A stretch of 64,000 bases of DNA from Edaphobacter bradus (GTDB taxonomy: Bacteria > Acidobacteriota > Terriglobia > Terriglobales > Acidobacteriaceae), in assembly GCF_025685645.1 (NCBI RefSeq), contig NZ_JAGSYF010000001.1, positions 124,001 through 188,000 of the forward strand, written 5' to 3'. Position numbers and translations under genes: made by a program. The notes beneath the pieces were generated by a model, which was not told where the DNA came from, searched no databases, and saw nothing but the letters and a program-made list of their open reading frames with translations. Within the stretch, counting starts at the first letter, position 1. Each line of letters starts with the position of its first letter. Below, piece after piece: positions 40,998 to 50,605 of this stretch.

Positions 40998-43580
40998 ATG
41001 GCATCGCTTTCCTACCGCTCCGCAGCTAAGATCGCGTTTCGCGAGATGCATTCGTCGCGGGGCAAGTTTCTGTTCGTCGTTCTGTCGGTCGCGATCGGCG
41101 TGGCTGCGCTGACCGGCGTGCGAGGGTTTTCGTCATCGTTTCGGACGGCGCTGATGAACCGCGCGCGGTCGATTATGGCGGCGGACCTCTCGGCGCGAAT
41201 GTTTCAGCAGCCAACGCCGGCGCAGCAGAAGGGGCTCGATGCGATTGAGGCTGAGGGCGTCGAGATCACTTCGGTGACGGAGATGCTGTCGATGGCGAGC
41301 TCGCCGAAGACGCTCGATCCGCTGTTGGTTTCGTTGAAGGCCGTCGACCCGTCGATGTATCCGTTCTACGGCGAAGTGAAGCTTGCTCCGGCAGGCAGGC
41401 TGCAGGATGCGCTGCGCGGGGACTCGGTTGCGGTTGCGGACGATCTGCTGGTGCGATTGCAGTTGAAGGTTGGCGATTCGCTGAAGATTGGCAATCATGT
41501 CTTCCGGATCGCTTCAGTGGTTGTGGATGAGCCGGATCGACTCTCGGGCAGCTTTGCCGCGGGACCGAGGGTGATGATCTCGCGCGAGGGGCTGGAGAAG
41601 AGCGAGCTACTGGCTCCGGGAAGCCACGCAGGACAGCGGTATCTGTTCCGGGTCCCGAAGCCGGCGAATGGACAGTCGATCTCGGATGACGCGGTGGCGA
41701 AGCTGAAGGAGCGGTTGGAGAAGCTGCTGCCCGAAGCGCAGGTGATCGACTACCGCGAGACGAATCCCGCGCTGACCGAAGGGTTGGACCGTGCGACAAG
41801 CCTGTTGTCGCTGATGAGCCTGGTCGCGCTGGTGCTGGGCGCGGTCGGCGTGGCGATGGCGATGCGCGCGCATCTACAGCAGCGGCTGGACACGATTGCG
41901 ATCATGAAGTCGCTGGGCGCGCGCTCGGGACAGATCACCAAGATCTATCTGTTGCAGACGCTGTTGCTTGGGCTGCTGGGCGGGCTGCTTGGAGTTGCGC
42001 TGGGCGCCGCGGTGCAACTGACGTTTCCGTATTTGCTGGCGAAGTTCATCAACGTGCCGACGGAGCTGCATCCGCAGGTCCGCACGGTGGGAACGGGGTT
42101 GGGCGTCGGTGTGCTGACGACGCTGCTGTTTACGCTGCCTCCGCTGCTTGATATTCGCGGCGTGCGGCCGGTCCTGATTCTGCGGCGGGCGGTTGAGGAC
42201 AACGACGATCCGTTTGTGACGGCGGTGCTGCGCAAGCTGCGGAAGAACCTGGCGCAGTTGGTCGCGTTTGTGCTGATTCTGGCTGGGCTGGCAGCGATTG
42301 CTACGACGCTCTCGGATTCGGCTACGGTGGGCAAGGTTTTCTCGCTTGGGCTGGTTGCGGTGCTGGCTGTCCTGCTGGCGGCCTGCGCCGCGGTTCTGGC
42401 TGGGCTGCGGTGGCTGCTGACGCGCACACGGCTGAGGCTGCCCTCGGCGGTGCGGCATGGACTGGCGAATCTGTACCGGCCGGGCAATCCCTCGGCGGCG
42501 CTGCTGGCGGCGCTGGGAATGGGCGTGATGCAGATTACGACGGTGTACCTGGTGCAGCAGGCGGTGGTGCGCGAGCTGCATATCTCGAGCGCGCCGAATC
42601 TGCCGAACGTCTTTCTGATCGACATTACGAGCGACGAAGTCGGTGGGCTGCGCAAGCTGCTTGCCGCAGAGCCGAGCGTGACGGCCAAGCCGGAGCTGTT
42701 GCCAGTCGTCTCGTCGCGCATTGTCGCGATCGATGGGGTTCCGGCTAGCAAGGCGACGCTCAAGAACTTTCCGAGACGGATGCTGCAGTCGATCTCGGTG
42801 ACGTGGTTTGACGACTTGCCCGAGGGCACGAAGATTGTGGCCGGCAAATGGTGGCCGCACGGTGAGCAGCAGCCTGAGGTTGCCGTTGCGCAGCGGGTGG
42901 CTGAGCGTCTGGGCGTGAAGGTGGGGTCGAAGATCACCTTCGCGGCGCAGGACTCGCAGATTGTGGCGACCGTCGCCGCGCTGACGAAGGCCGATGGGCA
43001 GCATACTTACGCACGCGCCGAATTTGTGATGCCTCCGGCACCGCTCAAAGGGCTGCCTGTGGTCTGGTACGGCGGTGTTCATGCCGATCCGAACCGCGTG
43101 GGCGAGCTGCAGCGGGCGCTGTACAAGTCCTACCCGACGGTGACGGTGATCAACGTGGCGCAGGCGCTGGAGACGGTACGCTCGGTGGTGATCCAGATCA
43201 CATACGTGATTCAGTTTCTGGCGGCGTTCAGCGTGTTTGCCGGAATCGTGATTCTTGCCAGCTCGATTGCGGGAACTCGCTACCGGCGCATCCGTGAGGT
43301 GGTGGTGCTGAAGACGCTGGGCGCGACGCGGCGGCGGATCGTGACGGTGTTCTCGATCGAGTTTGCGGTGCTGGGTCTGGTGGCGGGTGTCGTTGGGGTA
43401 GGGTTCGCCAACCTGATCGCCAAGGTTCTGTTGAAGCGGATGACGGTGGCGTACTCGTTCCACTGGGACTGGACGGCTGTGGCGTTGCTGGGCACTGCAG
43501 GACTGGCCGTGGTCACGGGATGGCTGGCCAGCCATCGGATCCTGGGGCAGAAGCCGCTGGAGGTTCTACGAGAAGAGTAG
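40998..43580 (+). CDS. FtsX-type ABC permease, YbbP-like
   Basis: The 860-residue permease has two FtsX domains. An N-terminal membrane segment (FLFVVLSVAIGVAALTGVRGF) is followed by a large periplasmic domain, FtsX helices around 270-390, middle membrane helices (about 410-475), a second periplasmic domain (about 510-725) and a final FtsX domain (ITYVIQFLAAFSVFAGIVILASSI ... VLKTLGATRRRIVTVF). The 10-helix layout and large size fit YbbP. With the YbbA-type ATPase and the divergent TesA-type esterase it probably forms an envelope lipid or lipoprotein handling module. Confidence 0.88.
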   Translation: MASLSYRSAAKIAFREMHSSRGKFLFVVLSVAIGVAALTGVRGFSSSFRTALMNRARSIMAADLSARMFQQPTPAQQKGLDAIEAEGVEITSVTEMLSMASSPKTLDPLLVSLKAVDPSMYPFYGEVKLAPAGRLQDALRGDSVAVADDLLVRLQLKVGDSLKIGNHVFRIASVVVDEPDRLSGSFAAGPRVMISREGLEKSELLAPGSHAGQRYLFRVPKPANGQSISDDAVAKLKERLEKLLPEAQVIDYRETNPALTEGLDRATSLLSLMSLVALVLGAVGVAMAMRAHLQQRLDTIAIMKSLGARSGQITKIYLLQTLLLGLLGGLLGVALGAAVQLTFPYLLAKFINVPTELHPQVRTVGTGLGVGVLTTLLFTLPPLLDIRGVRPVLILRRAVEDNDDPFVTAVLRKLRKNLAQLVAFVLILAGLAAIATTLSDSATVGKVFSLGLVAVLAVLLAACAAVLAGLRWLLTRTRLRLPSAVRHGLANLYRPGNPSAALLAALGMGVMQITTVYLVQQAVVRELHISSAPNLPNVFLIDITSDEVGGLRKLLAAEPSVTAKPELLPVVSSRIVAIDGVPASKATLKNFPRRMLQSISVTWFDDLPEGTKIVAGKWWPHGEQQPEVAVAQRVAERLGVKVGSKITFAAQDSQIVATVAALTKADGQHTYARAEFVMPPAPLKGLPVVWYGGVHADPNRVGELQRALYKSYPTVTVINVAQALETVRSVVIQITYVIQFLAAFSVFAGIVILASSIAGTRYRRIREVVVLKTLGATRRRIVTVFSIEFAVLGLVAGVVGVGFANLIAKVLLKRMTVAYSFHWDWTAVALLGTAGLAVVTGWLASHRILGQKPLEVLREE

Positions 43581-43715
43581 GGGTACCCCCCTCCCCCCCC
43601 TTGTGGAGGTAAAGTGTTCTGAATCATTGTGTTAGCTAGTTGCTTGCCTGTAAAATATTCATTCGTAAGGGGTTGTTGGTCAAAATATTCAAAATAAATG
43701 AGTTATTCGCAAGAG

Positions 43716-43747
43716 AATGCCCGGGAGGTTGTCCCGGGCATTATTTG
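43716..43747 (+). terminator. Hairpin downstream of the ABC permease gene
   Basis: AATGCCCGGG (43716-43725) and CCCGGGCATT (43733-43742) pair perfectly around AGGTTGT. The following ATTT is a poor T-run. Confidence 0.6.
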
Positions 43748-43895
43748 GATGCTGGTTCTATTTTAGTGAATTGAGGGGAACTGTTCTGCCACTCGATTCG
43801 GGTTTATTTTTGGCTTGGAAGTGGTTATTTTTGTTTGGTTTGATAGTTTGAGGCTGGTTCTTAGCCGCCTTGTGGGGACTTGACAGGCGGGCAAA

Positions 43896-43929
43896 GCAGA
43901 TTCCTCCGCTTCGCTGCGGAATGACAACC
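43896..43929. repeat. REP-like palindromic dispersed repeat, copy 4
   Basis: GCAGATTCCTCCGCTTCGCT then GCGGAATGACAACC. TTCCGC and GCGGAA are inverted. It matches the copy at 61401 over the first 12 and last 12 bases. Confidence 0.65.
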
Positions 43930-44377
43930 AAAGAAAGGCAACAGCGAACGCAGAGTACGCAAAGGTAAACGCGAAGGACGCGAAGTGAGAGTGCACAGGC
44001 GGTATAAAACCATTCGTTGACGCTTTGTGAGGTCTCCGCTATGCTTAAATCTCGCGCAGTCTCGCGTCTTCACGTCCGTGTGGGTGTACTCCGGCAAGGG
44101 CGAGCAGGTAGACGAGACATCGTGGTGGATCCACCCGGGGCAGGATCGACTTGCCCCAAAAGCACCCACTCCTCAGGCGCCAAGCCAGGCTCTGTGCGCA
44201 ACTCCAGGCGGGAGAGAGTTTTCCGCGTTCGGGAGTTTCTCTCGTTCGTGCGCTCTGATTCGCATGGAAGCAGGTTTTAGTTTTTTTAGTATTGCCAGGC
44301 AACACAAAATCAGCTTCACCCATTCTTCAGCAGTATGCCGAACAATGAAGACGGCAGAATCAGGGAGTAAACCGACG

Positions 44378-44812
44378 ATGTCCACGAAGATTCCTAGCGG
44401 CAAAGAGATTCAGCGCAAGTGGTTTGTGCTTGACGCCAGCGGCAAGACGCTGGGCCGGCTTGCGACGCACGCCGCCAATGTTCTTTCCGGCAAGCTTAGC
44501 CCGCTGTACACGCCTTACCTCGATACGGGCGACCACGTTGTGATCATCAACGCGGAGAAGATTGTGCTGACCGGCCTGAAGGCCGACCAGAAGCTCTACC
44601 GCCGTTACACCGGCTTTCCGGGCGGACTGCGCGAAGAGTCGTTTGTGAAGCTGCTTGAGCGCCGCCCCGAGGCGATCGTCGAGCAGGCAGTGAAGGGCAT
44701 GCTTCCGAAGTCGAAGCTTGGCCGCCAGATGGCTACCAAGCTGAAGGTCTACAAGGGCAGCCAGCATCCGCACCAGGCGCAGAAGCCGGAGCCGATGGAA
44801 GTTCGCGCTTAG
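44378..44812 (+). CDS. rplM: 50S ribosomal protein L13
   Basis: ATG 44378 (GGGAG upstream) gives 144 residues, the usual size. L13 features: [87 protein letters not shown] and [10 protein letters not shown]13 is an early-assembling 23S rRNA-binding protein. It heads the rplM-rpsI pair, with rpsI following after 95 bp. Confidence 0.96.
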   Translation: MSTKIPSGKEIQRKWFVLDASGKTLGRLATHAANVLSGKLSPLYTPYLDTGDHVVIINAEKIVLTGLKADQKLYRRYTGFPGGLREESFVKLLERRPEAIVEQAVKGMLPKSKLGRQMATKLKVYKGSQHPHQAQKPEPMEVRA

Positions 44813-44907
44813 TTTTCGGGACACGCCGCGGAAGAGAACCGCGGCAACAACGTGAGGCAGAGAGAGGGCATCGTCCCCGGCCTCAGTGAAAGGTTTGAAG
44901 GAGCATC

Positions 44908-45303
44908 ATGGCAGATCTCGTCCAGTACTACGGAACCGGCCGCCGCAAGTCTTCGATTGCGCGCGTTTTTCTGCGCCCCGGCAGCGGCAAATTCACCGTC
45001 AACAAGAAGGACGTCGACGTTTACTTTGTGACCGCGCAGCAGCGCGCGGCGGCGAAGCGTTCGCTCGGCATCAACGACATCGGCGAGACCTTTGACGTTG
45101 TCACCACGGTTCGTGGCGGCGGCGTGATGGGGCAGGCGGACGCTGTCAAGCTCGGCATCGCCCGTGCGCTGATGGAGTTCAACCCCGAACTGCGCAAGGC
45201 GCTGAAGACGGAGGGTCTGGTGACCCGCGATTCGCGCGCCAAGGAGCGCAAGAAGTACGGCCAGAAGGGCGCCCGCGCCCGCTTCCAGTTCTCGAAGCGC
45301 TAG
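44908..45303 (+). CDS. rpsI: 30S ribosomal protein S9
   Basis: The 131-residue protein has the S9 N-terminus [26 protein letters not shown], the middle [25 protein letters not shown] and the basic C-terminal tail [17 protein letters not shown]. The terminal KR reaches the P-site tRNA. GAAGGAG precedes the ATG. Confidence 0.96.
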   Translation: MADLVQYYGTGRRKSSIARVFLRPGSGKFTVNKKDVDVYFVTAQQRAAAKRSLGINDIGETFDVVTTVRGGGVMGQADAVKLGIARALMEFNPELRKALKTEGLVTRDSRAKERKKYGQKGARARFQFSKR

Positions 45304-45488
45304 TCGCTCGAGTGCTGGCGGTTGCCGCAGCACAGCTTTGGCGGGCACCGGATCGGGCCTTGATCCGGTGTCCGCTCGCAACACCCTCATGCGGGGGCCT
45401 CGCGTGGGGCAAGGAGTCCAATCTCCCTTACGAGGGATAAATCCGGGCACGGCGTGTTGTGCCGCTGCCTTAACCAAGGAGATCGATT

Positions 45489-46406
45489 TTGGCAAACATT
45501 ACGATGAAAGAGCTGCTCGAAGCTGGCGTTCACTTCGGGCATCAGACGAAGCGCTGGAACCCCAAGATGAAGGAGTACATCTTCGGCGAGCGCAATGGAA
45601 TTTACATTATTGACCTGCAGAAGACGCTGAAGATGTTCAAGGAAGCGTCGAAGTTTGTGACCGACCTGACGGCTTCGGGCAAGCTGATCCTGTTTGTGGG
45701 CACGAAGCGCCAGGCGCAGGATGCGGTTGCCGAAGAGGCAAACCGCGCGGGTATGCCGTACATCAACAGCCGCTGGCTGGGCGGTCTGCTGACGAACTGG
45801 GTTACGGTGCAGAAGTCAGTGAAGCGCCTGCAGGAACTCGACGATATGTCGACCGACGGCCGGTATGAGTTGCTGACGAAGAAGGAAGTGATCAAGCTCG
45901 AGCGCGAGCGCAAGCACCTTTCGACGAATCTCGCCGGTATCAAGAGCATGAAGCGGCTGCCGGACGCGATCTTCGTGATCGACTCGAACAACGAGGCGAT
46001 CGCGGTGTCGGAGGCCCGCAAGCTGGGCATTCCGGTCGTGGCTGTGGTCGATACGAACTGCGATCCTACGGTGGTCGATTACGTGATCCCGGGCAACGAC
46101 GACGCTCTGCGCGCGATCCGGCTGTTCACGACGAAGATCGCAGACTCGGCTGCCGAGGGCGTGCAGATGGTCTCTGAGCGTGCATTCGCTTCGGAGGTCT
46201 CCGACGTCGTTCCGACCGAGGTTGGTCCTGAGCACGTGGGTGAGGCGGGCGAACTACCTGAGATTCACTCGTCTGCCAGCATCGCCGATGAAGATGAAGA
46301 CGACAGCGTCGACCTGGAAGCTGTACTGGGCGGCAACATTCGCAAGGCACCGGCTGCTGCGGCTGCTGACGAGCCGGAGAGCGCCGTCGCCGATACCGGA
46401 GCCTAG
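45489..46406 (+). CDS. rpsB: 30S ribosomal protein S2
   Basis: The start is TTG 45489, with AAGGAG ten bases upstream, reading [50 protein letters not shown] and [18 protein letters not shown] segments confirm S2. At 305 residues it is longer than the usual ~240. The extra part is an acidic, Ala-rich C-terminal tail (about 255-305, [17 protein letters not shown]...). S2 completes the 30S subunit and bridges S1. The tsf gene follows behind a hairpin, the usual rpsB-tsf order. Confidence 0.96.
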   Translation: MANITMKELLEAGVHFGHQTKRWNPKMKEYIFGERNGIYIIDLQKTLKMFKEASKFVTDLTASGKLILFVGTKRQAQDAVAEEANRAGMPYINSRWLGGLLTNWVTVQKSVKRLQELDDMSTDGRYELLTKKEVIKLERERKHLSTNLAGIKSMKRLPDAIFVIDSNNEAIAVSEARKLGIPVVAVVDTNCDPTVVDYVIPGNDDALRAIRLFTTKIADSAAEGVQMVSERAFASEVSDVVPTEVGPEHVGEAGELPEIHSSASIADEDEDDSVDLEAVLGGNIRKAPAAAAADEPESAVADTGA

Positions 46407-46477
46407 CTTCGCCGCGCGGTTGTGTTAGGGGTGCGGTGATTTTTTGCCGTCCCGTAACCGCCATCTGGAATTCTTCA

Positions 46478-46509
46478 GGGGGCGCGAGCTGAGAGCCCGC
46501 GCCCCCTTT
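46478..46509 (+). terminator. Hairpin between rpsB and tsf
   Basis: GGGGGCGCG (46478-46486) and CGCGCCCCC (46498-46506) pair around an 11-nt loop, then TTTG. It is probably an attenuator lowering tsf readthrough. Confidence 0.65.
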
Positions 46510-46545
46510 GACTGAATCACGCTCTCACAATAGAAGGGAACTGGA

Positions 46546-47208
46546 ATGTCTGAGACCGCTGTAAAGATTGATGCAAAACTCGTGAAGGAGCTCCGCGAAA
46601 AGTCGGGCGCACCGATGGGCGACTGCCTGAAGGCGCTGCAGGAGGCGAAGGGCGACATGGAAGAGGCATTTGTCGTTCTGCGCAAGCGCGGCATGGCGTC
46701 GGCCGCCAAGAAGGCCTCGCGCTCGACCAACGAGGGCTCGGTGGGAACGTACATCCACGCGGGCGGCAAGATCGGCGTGCTGCTGGAGCTGAACTGCGAG
46801 TCGGACTTCGTGGCCCGCACGACGGACTTCCAGGAGCTGCTGCGCGACATCGCGATGCACATTGCTGCGACCGACCCGCGCTACGTCCGCAAGGAGGACG
46901 TGACGGAGGCCGATCTGGCCAGGGAGAAGGACATCTACCGGGCCCAAGCTTTAGCTACTGGCAAGAAGCCGGAGTTCGTCGAGAAGATCGTGGAGGGCAA
47001 GATGAGCAAGTTCTACGAGGAGGTCTGCCTTCTCGAGCAGCCGTTCATCAAGGAGCAGACGCACACGATCTCGCAGATTATCGCGGCCAAGATCGCCAAG
47101 CTCGGCGAGAACATCAGCGTGCGCAGGTTTGCGCGCTTCAAGGTGGGCGATCCTAACTGGACCGTCGCTACTACCGCGCAGAGCGCCGCAGAGGAAGCCC
47201 AGGCGTAG
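46546..47208 (+). CDS. tsf: Elongation factor Ts
   Basis: The 220-residue protein begins with the UBA-type domain (KLVKELREKSGAPMGDCLKALQEAKGDMEEA), then RTNEGSVGTYIH and LLELNCESDFVARTTDFQEL, which contacts EF-Tu. The single core domain makes it the short form, as in Thermus, rather than the ~280-residue E. coli type. EF-Ts recycles EF-Tu-GDP to EF-Tu-GTP. It is followed by a strong terminator and then pyrH. Confidence 0.95.
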   Translation: MSETAVKIDAKLVKELREKSGAPMGDCLKALQEAKGDMEEAFVVLRKRGMASAAKKASRSTNEGSVGTYIHAGGKIGVLLELNCESDFVARTTDFQELLRDIAMHIAATDPRYVRKEDVTEADLAREKDIYRAQALATGKKPEFVEKIVEGKMSKFYEEVCLLEQPFIKEQTHTISQIIAAKIAKLGENISVRRFARFKVGDPNWTVATTAQSAAEEAQA

Positions 47209-47243
47209 GCCAGCTTTCGACTCCGCTAGTCAGAATCAGATAG

Positions 47244-47269
47244 AAGCCCGGGGCAGCCCGGGCTTTTGT
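47244..47269 (+). terminator. Rho-independent terminator after tsf
   Basis: AAGCCCGGG (47244-47252), loop GCAG, CCCGGGCTT (47257-47265), then TTGT. Confidence 0.85.
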
Positions 47270-47324
47270 CATTTCACCTTAGCTCTCTGTCATACACCGC
47301 CAGCGTGCGATACTTGAATCTGAC

Positions 47325-48029
47325 ATGTACAAGAGAATCCTTCTCAAGATCTCCGGAGAAGCCCTGGCCGCGGGTCGCGGTTTTGGCATTGACGCAATTT
47401 TTATTCACAAAGTCGCCGAAGAGATTGCAGGCGTTCATGCTCTCGGGTGCGAGGTCGGCATCGTCGTTGGCGGCGGCAACTTCTTTCGCGGCGTCGCGCA
47501 GCAGGCCATTGATATGGACCGCGTTGCGGCCGATCACATGGGAATGCTTTCGACGGTGATCAATGGAATCGCCCTGCAGGACGCGATCGAGAAGCGCGGG
47601 TTACACTGCCGCGTGATGTCGGCCATCGAGATGCACGAGGTGAGCGAGCCTTATATTCGCCGGCGCGCGATCCGGCACCTTGAGAAGGGCCGCATTGTGG
47701 TGTTTGCCGCAGGTACAGGGAACCCGTTTTTCTCGACCGACACGGCGGCTGCTCTGCGGGCGATGGAGATCAAGGCGGACATTCTGTTGAAGGCGACTTC
47801 GGTGGACGGCATCTACTCGGCCGACCCGAAGAAGGATTCTACGGCGACACGGTTTCCGCAGATCACGTACAACGACATTCTCCGGTTGAACCTGGGTGTG
47901 ATGGATACGACGGCGGTTTCGCTATGTCGCGATAACAATATGCCAATGATGGTCTTCAGCATGCGCGAGCAGGGCAATATCGTTCGTGTTGTCAGTGGGG
48001 AGAAGCTGGGGTCGCTGGTGACCGCTTAG
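47325..48029 (+). CDS. pyrH: UMP kinase
   Basis: The 234-residue protein is of the amino-acid kinase fold and phosphorylates UMP to UDP. Motifs: [87 protein letters not shown] and [16 protein letters not shown]. It is a hexamer, feedback-controlled by UTP and GTP in other bacteria. The order rpsB-tsf-pyrH is widely conserved; frr does not follow here and an acyltransferase gene comes next. Confidence 0.96.
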   Translation: MYKRILLKISGEALAAGRGFGIDAIFIHKVAEEIAGVHALGCEVGIVVGGGNFFRGVAQQAIDMDRVAADHMGMLSTVINGIALQDAIEKRGLHCRVMSAIEMHEVSEPYIRRRAIRHLEKGRIVVFAAGTGNPFFSTDTAAALRAMEIKADILLKATSVDGIYSADPKKDSTATRFPQITYNDILRLNLGVMDTTAVSLCRDNNMPMMVFSMREQGNIVRVVSGEKLGSLVTA

Positions 48030-48151
48030 CACCGGGCCTTGCCTTGGGGGAGCTGGTTGAAGATTTTCAGCCCCTGCGCCCAACAATCTTTCTGAAGCCG
48101 GGTTGGATAGAAGAGCCGCTGGCGGCATCTAATCTGCAGGAATTTGTAAGC

Positions 48152-49345
48152 GTGTATACAGGAATTCTTGAACCCGCTCCTCCCGGTGGGACGACTCCGC
48201 CGTCAGATCCGCAAACGGCTTCGCGGCCGGCTCGTAAAATGCAATTGCCGGCGCTGACGGGGATCCGAACGCTGCTGGCCTTCAACATCGTTCTGTTCCA
48301 CTTCACGCCGCCGTATCTGGGGCCTCTGCGGCCGATGGTGGAGAACGGGTACATCTTCGTCAACGTCTTCTTTCTGATCTCGGGCTTTGTGTTGACGTAC
48401 AACTATGCGGACCGGGGAGCTTCGCTGGTGAAGCGGGACTTCTGGCTGGCGAGGTTTTCGCGACTTTATCCGGTTTATCTGCTGGTGCTCGTGATCTCGC
48501 TGAAGATGCTTCAGATCGAGTGGCAGGCGCGGCCGCATGGAGAGTTCTGGGCGGGGCTGATTCTGACGCCGCTGCTGCTGCAGGGGGTGAGTCCGTCGCT
48601 AGCGACGTTCTGGAATACGGTGGCGTGGACGCTTTCGTGCGAGTTAGCGTTCTATGCGGTGTTTCCGTGGCTGATCCGGGTGCGGTGGCCGAAGACGCCG
48701 AGCCGCCTGGTGCTCCTGTTGCTGGGGTTATGGGTCGTGGATATGCTGCCCGCGATGCTGTACCTGCTGACGAATCCTGACCACCTGGCTGGGCCGGTGA
48801 CGCGGTATACGTCGACGACGCTGATCCGTTTCCTGAAGTACACACCGCTGCCGTACGCCGCAGTGTTCCTGGGGGGCGTGACGCTTGCGCGGCTGCATGT
48901 CACGGTAAAGATGAGCGATCGGCAGCGGATGGCGATTGCCGCGGCGGCGCTGGTCGCGCTGGGAGTCTTCTTTGCGTTTGCGGCGCCTCATGTTCCCTAC
49001 ATGATCAAACATGGCGGCCTGTTGATGCCCTTGTTTGCCCTTCTTATCTTCGGGCTCAGCGCGAAGCACCCGCTTGCCTCGGTCTTTTCGTGGAAGCCGC
49101 TGCTGCTGGTGGGGGAGAGCAGCTACTGCCTGTATCTTCTGCACTTCAACGTGTTCCAGCTGATCCACATCTACCACCTTCCGGAGCGGCTGCATGTGGC
49201 GTGGCTGGATCCGTGGATCTCGTATGCAGCGCTGCTGGCTCTGTCGCTGGTGGTGTACAAGTTTGTAGAAAATCCCGCGCGCGCGGCACTGTTGAGCAGG
49301 TTCAGGCCTGCATCGTCACGCGCTGTTCCGGCCAAGGCTGCTTAG
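48152..49345 (+). CDS. Membrane acyltransferase 3 family protein (OafA/YrhL-like)
   Basis: The start is uncertain: GTG 48152 (AGGA upstream) gives 397 residues, ATG 48239 gives 368, and the frame is open back to TTG 48044. The conserved core begins MQLPALTGIRTLLAFNIVLFHF, with the catalytic-type His in the first helix, then an R-F-x-R-L-Y-P motif as WLARFSRLYPVYLL. About ten membrane helices follow. AT3 proteins O-acylate surface glycans or lipids. The neighbours (pyrH, galK) do not indicate the substrate. Confidence 0.85.
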   Translation: MYTGILEPAPPGGTTPPSDPQTASRPARKMQLPALTGIRTLLAFNIVLFHFTPPYLGPLRPMVENGYIFVNVFFLISGFVLTYNYADRGASLVKRDFWLARFSRLYPVYLLVLVISLKMLQIEWQARPHGEFWAGLILTPLLLQGVSPSLATFWNTVAWTLSCELAFYAVFPWLIRVRWPKTPSRLVLLLLGLWVVDMLPAMLYLLTNPDHLAGPVTRYTSTTLIRFLKYTPLPYAAVFLGGVTLARLHVTVKMSDRQRMAIAAAALVALGVFFAFAAPHVPYMIKHGGLLMPLFALLIFGLSAKHPLASVFSWKPLLLVGESSYCLYLLHFNVFQLIHIYHLPERLHVAWLDPWISYAALLALSLVVYKFVENPARAALLSRFRPASSRAVPAKAA

Positions 49346-49432
49346 CAATTCTGAAATGGCTTCCTGCCAGCCGATGTAAGCCATGTAGGATGAGTGTGGG
49401 ATTGCAATCCGAATGTGCAGGTAGGGTGGTTG

Positions 49433-50605
49433 ATGAGCTTGAATGAGGCGGCGCTGCTTGGCGCCCATCGGCAGAGGTTTGGGCGGGAGGGCCGGGCGTT
49501 TGAGGCGCCGGCGCGGGTCAATCTTATAGGCGAGCATACCGACTACACAGGTGGCCTGGTGATGCCGATGGCGATCGGCTTTCGCACGGTGGCGGTCATC
49601 AGTCCGCGCGAGGATGGGCGGGCGGTCTTTTACTCGGACAACTACGGGGAGGAAGTTTCGTATGAGATCTCCTCGCTGGAGAGGGCTCCGCGCGGGCACT
49701 GGAGCGATTACCCGGTGGGCGTGCTGTGGAGTCTCGGCCAGGAGGGAGTCGGGGTTGGCGGCTTCAGCATGAGCCTGATGGGAGACGTCCCTCTTGGGGC
49801 TGGGCTGAGCTCTTCGGCTTCGGTGGAGGTGGCGACGGCGATGGCGCTGCTGGCCCATGCGGGGGTGGAACTGCCGCTCGATCAACTGGCGACGATGTGT
49901 CGCAGGGCGGAGAACGAGTATGTCGGGGCAAAGAGCGGAATCATGGACCAGTTCATTGTCGCTGGTGGCATTGAGCATCGGGCGATGATGCTCGATTGCC
50001 GCTCTCTTGGGTTTGAGCTGCTGCCGCTGCCGGAACAGGTGCGGGTGGTGATCTGCAATTCGATGGTGAAGCACGCGGTGGCGACTGGTGAGTACGGCGA
50101 CCGGCGCGATGAGGTGGAGGCCGGGCAGTCGGTGCTGAGGCACGAGCGCAAGGGAGTTGAGCTGCTGCGGGACGCTACGCTCACGGACCTTGAGACCTGC
50201 AGGGAGAAGATGAGCGCGGCGAGCTATGCGCGGTGCAGGCACATCATTACCGAGAATGCGCGCGTGCTGCAGGCTCGCGAGGCGCTGCTGGCGGGCGATG
50301 TGGATCGGTTCGGTGCGCTGATGGTGAAGGCCCATGCGAGTATGCGGGACGACTTCGCTGCGAGCTGCCCTGAGGTGGATACGCTGGTGGATATTGCGAT
50401 GAGGCAGGCTGGATGTTTCGGCGCGCGGATTACGGGCGGCGGGTTTGGCGGCTGCACGGTGAATGTTGTCCGGGAAGAGGCGGCTGCGGGATTTGTCGAC
50501 GCCGTGAAGCGTGAGTATGAGGCGGCGACGGGCATCAAGGCGGATTGCTTTGTGAGCGCTGCATCGGATGGCGCGCTGGCACTGGCCAAGGCAGGTGTGC
50601 GATGA
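49433..50605 (+). CDS. galK: Galactokinase
   Basis: ATG 49433 gives 390 residues. Motif 1, the GalK signature, is ARVNLIGEHTDYTGGLVMPMAI. The GHMP phosphate loop is VPLGAGLSSSASVEVATA, and motif 3 is GARITGGGFGGCTVNVV. The catalytic Asp is in AKSGIMDQFIVAGG. It phosphorylates alpha-D-galactose at C1, the first Leloir step. galT starts within its stop codon (ATGA). Confidence 0.95.
   Translation: MSLNEAALLGAHRQRFGREGRAFEAPARVNLIGEHTDYTGGLVMPMAIGFRTVAVISPREDGRAVFYSDNYGEEVSYEISSLERAPRGHWSDYPVGVLWSLGQEGVGVGGFSMSLMGDVPLGAGLSSSASVEVATAMALLAHAGVELPLDQLATMCRRAENEYVGAKSGIMDQFIVAGGIEHRAMMLDCRSLGFELLPLPEQVRVVICNSMVKHAVATGEYGDRRDEVEAGQSVLRHERKGVELLRDATLTDLETCREKMSAASYARCRHIITENARVLQAREALLAGDVDRFGALMVKAHASMRDDFAASCPEVDTLVDIAMRQAGCFGARITGGGFGGCTVNVVREEAAAGFVDAVKREYEAATGIKADCFVSAASDGALALAKAGVR

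Larger units (their letters stand above)
43581..44377. other. 797-bp intergenic region, repeat-rich
   Basis: It contains, in order, a C-rich tract (43585-43602), two imperfect copies of AAAATATTCA-nnnn-TAA-nG-nGTT (from 43652 and 43682), a hairpin at 43716, a REP-like repeat at 43896 and a low-complexity ACGCAAAGG/ACGCGAAGG stretch (43940-43985). The 44000-44377 part must include the leader of the L13-S9 operon. A frame is open through it, in phase with L13, but shows no start site or family match. No ribosomal leader motif was identified. Confidence 0.5.

Noticed and set aside
41874..43535. Long - strand frame of 553 codons
   Set aside because: It is antisense to the ABC permease, with Arg/His/Gln-rich low-complexity translation and no motif.
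44027..44377. Upstream in-frame extension of rplM
   Set aside because: L13 has its normal length from ATG 44378, and the extension shows no start signal or L13 homology.
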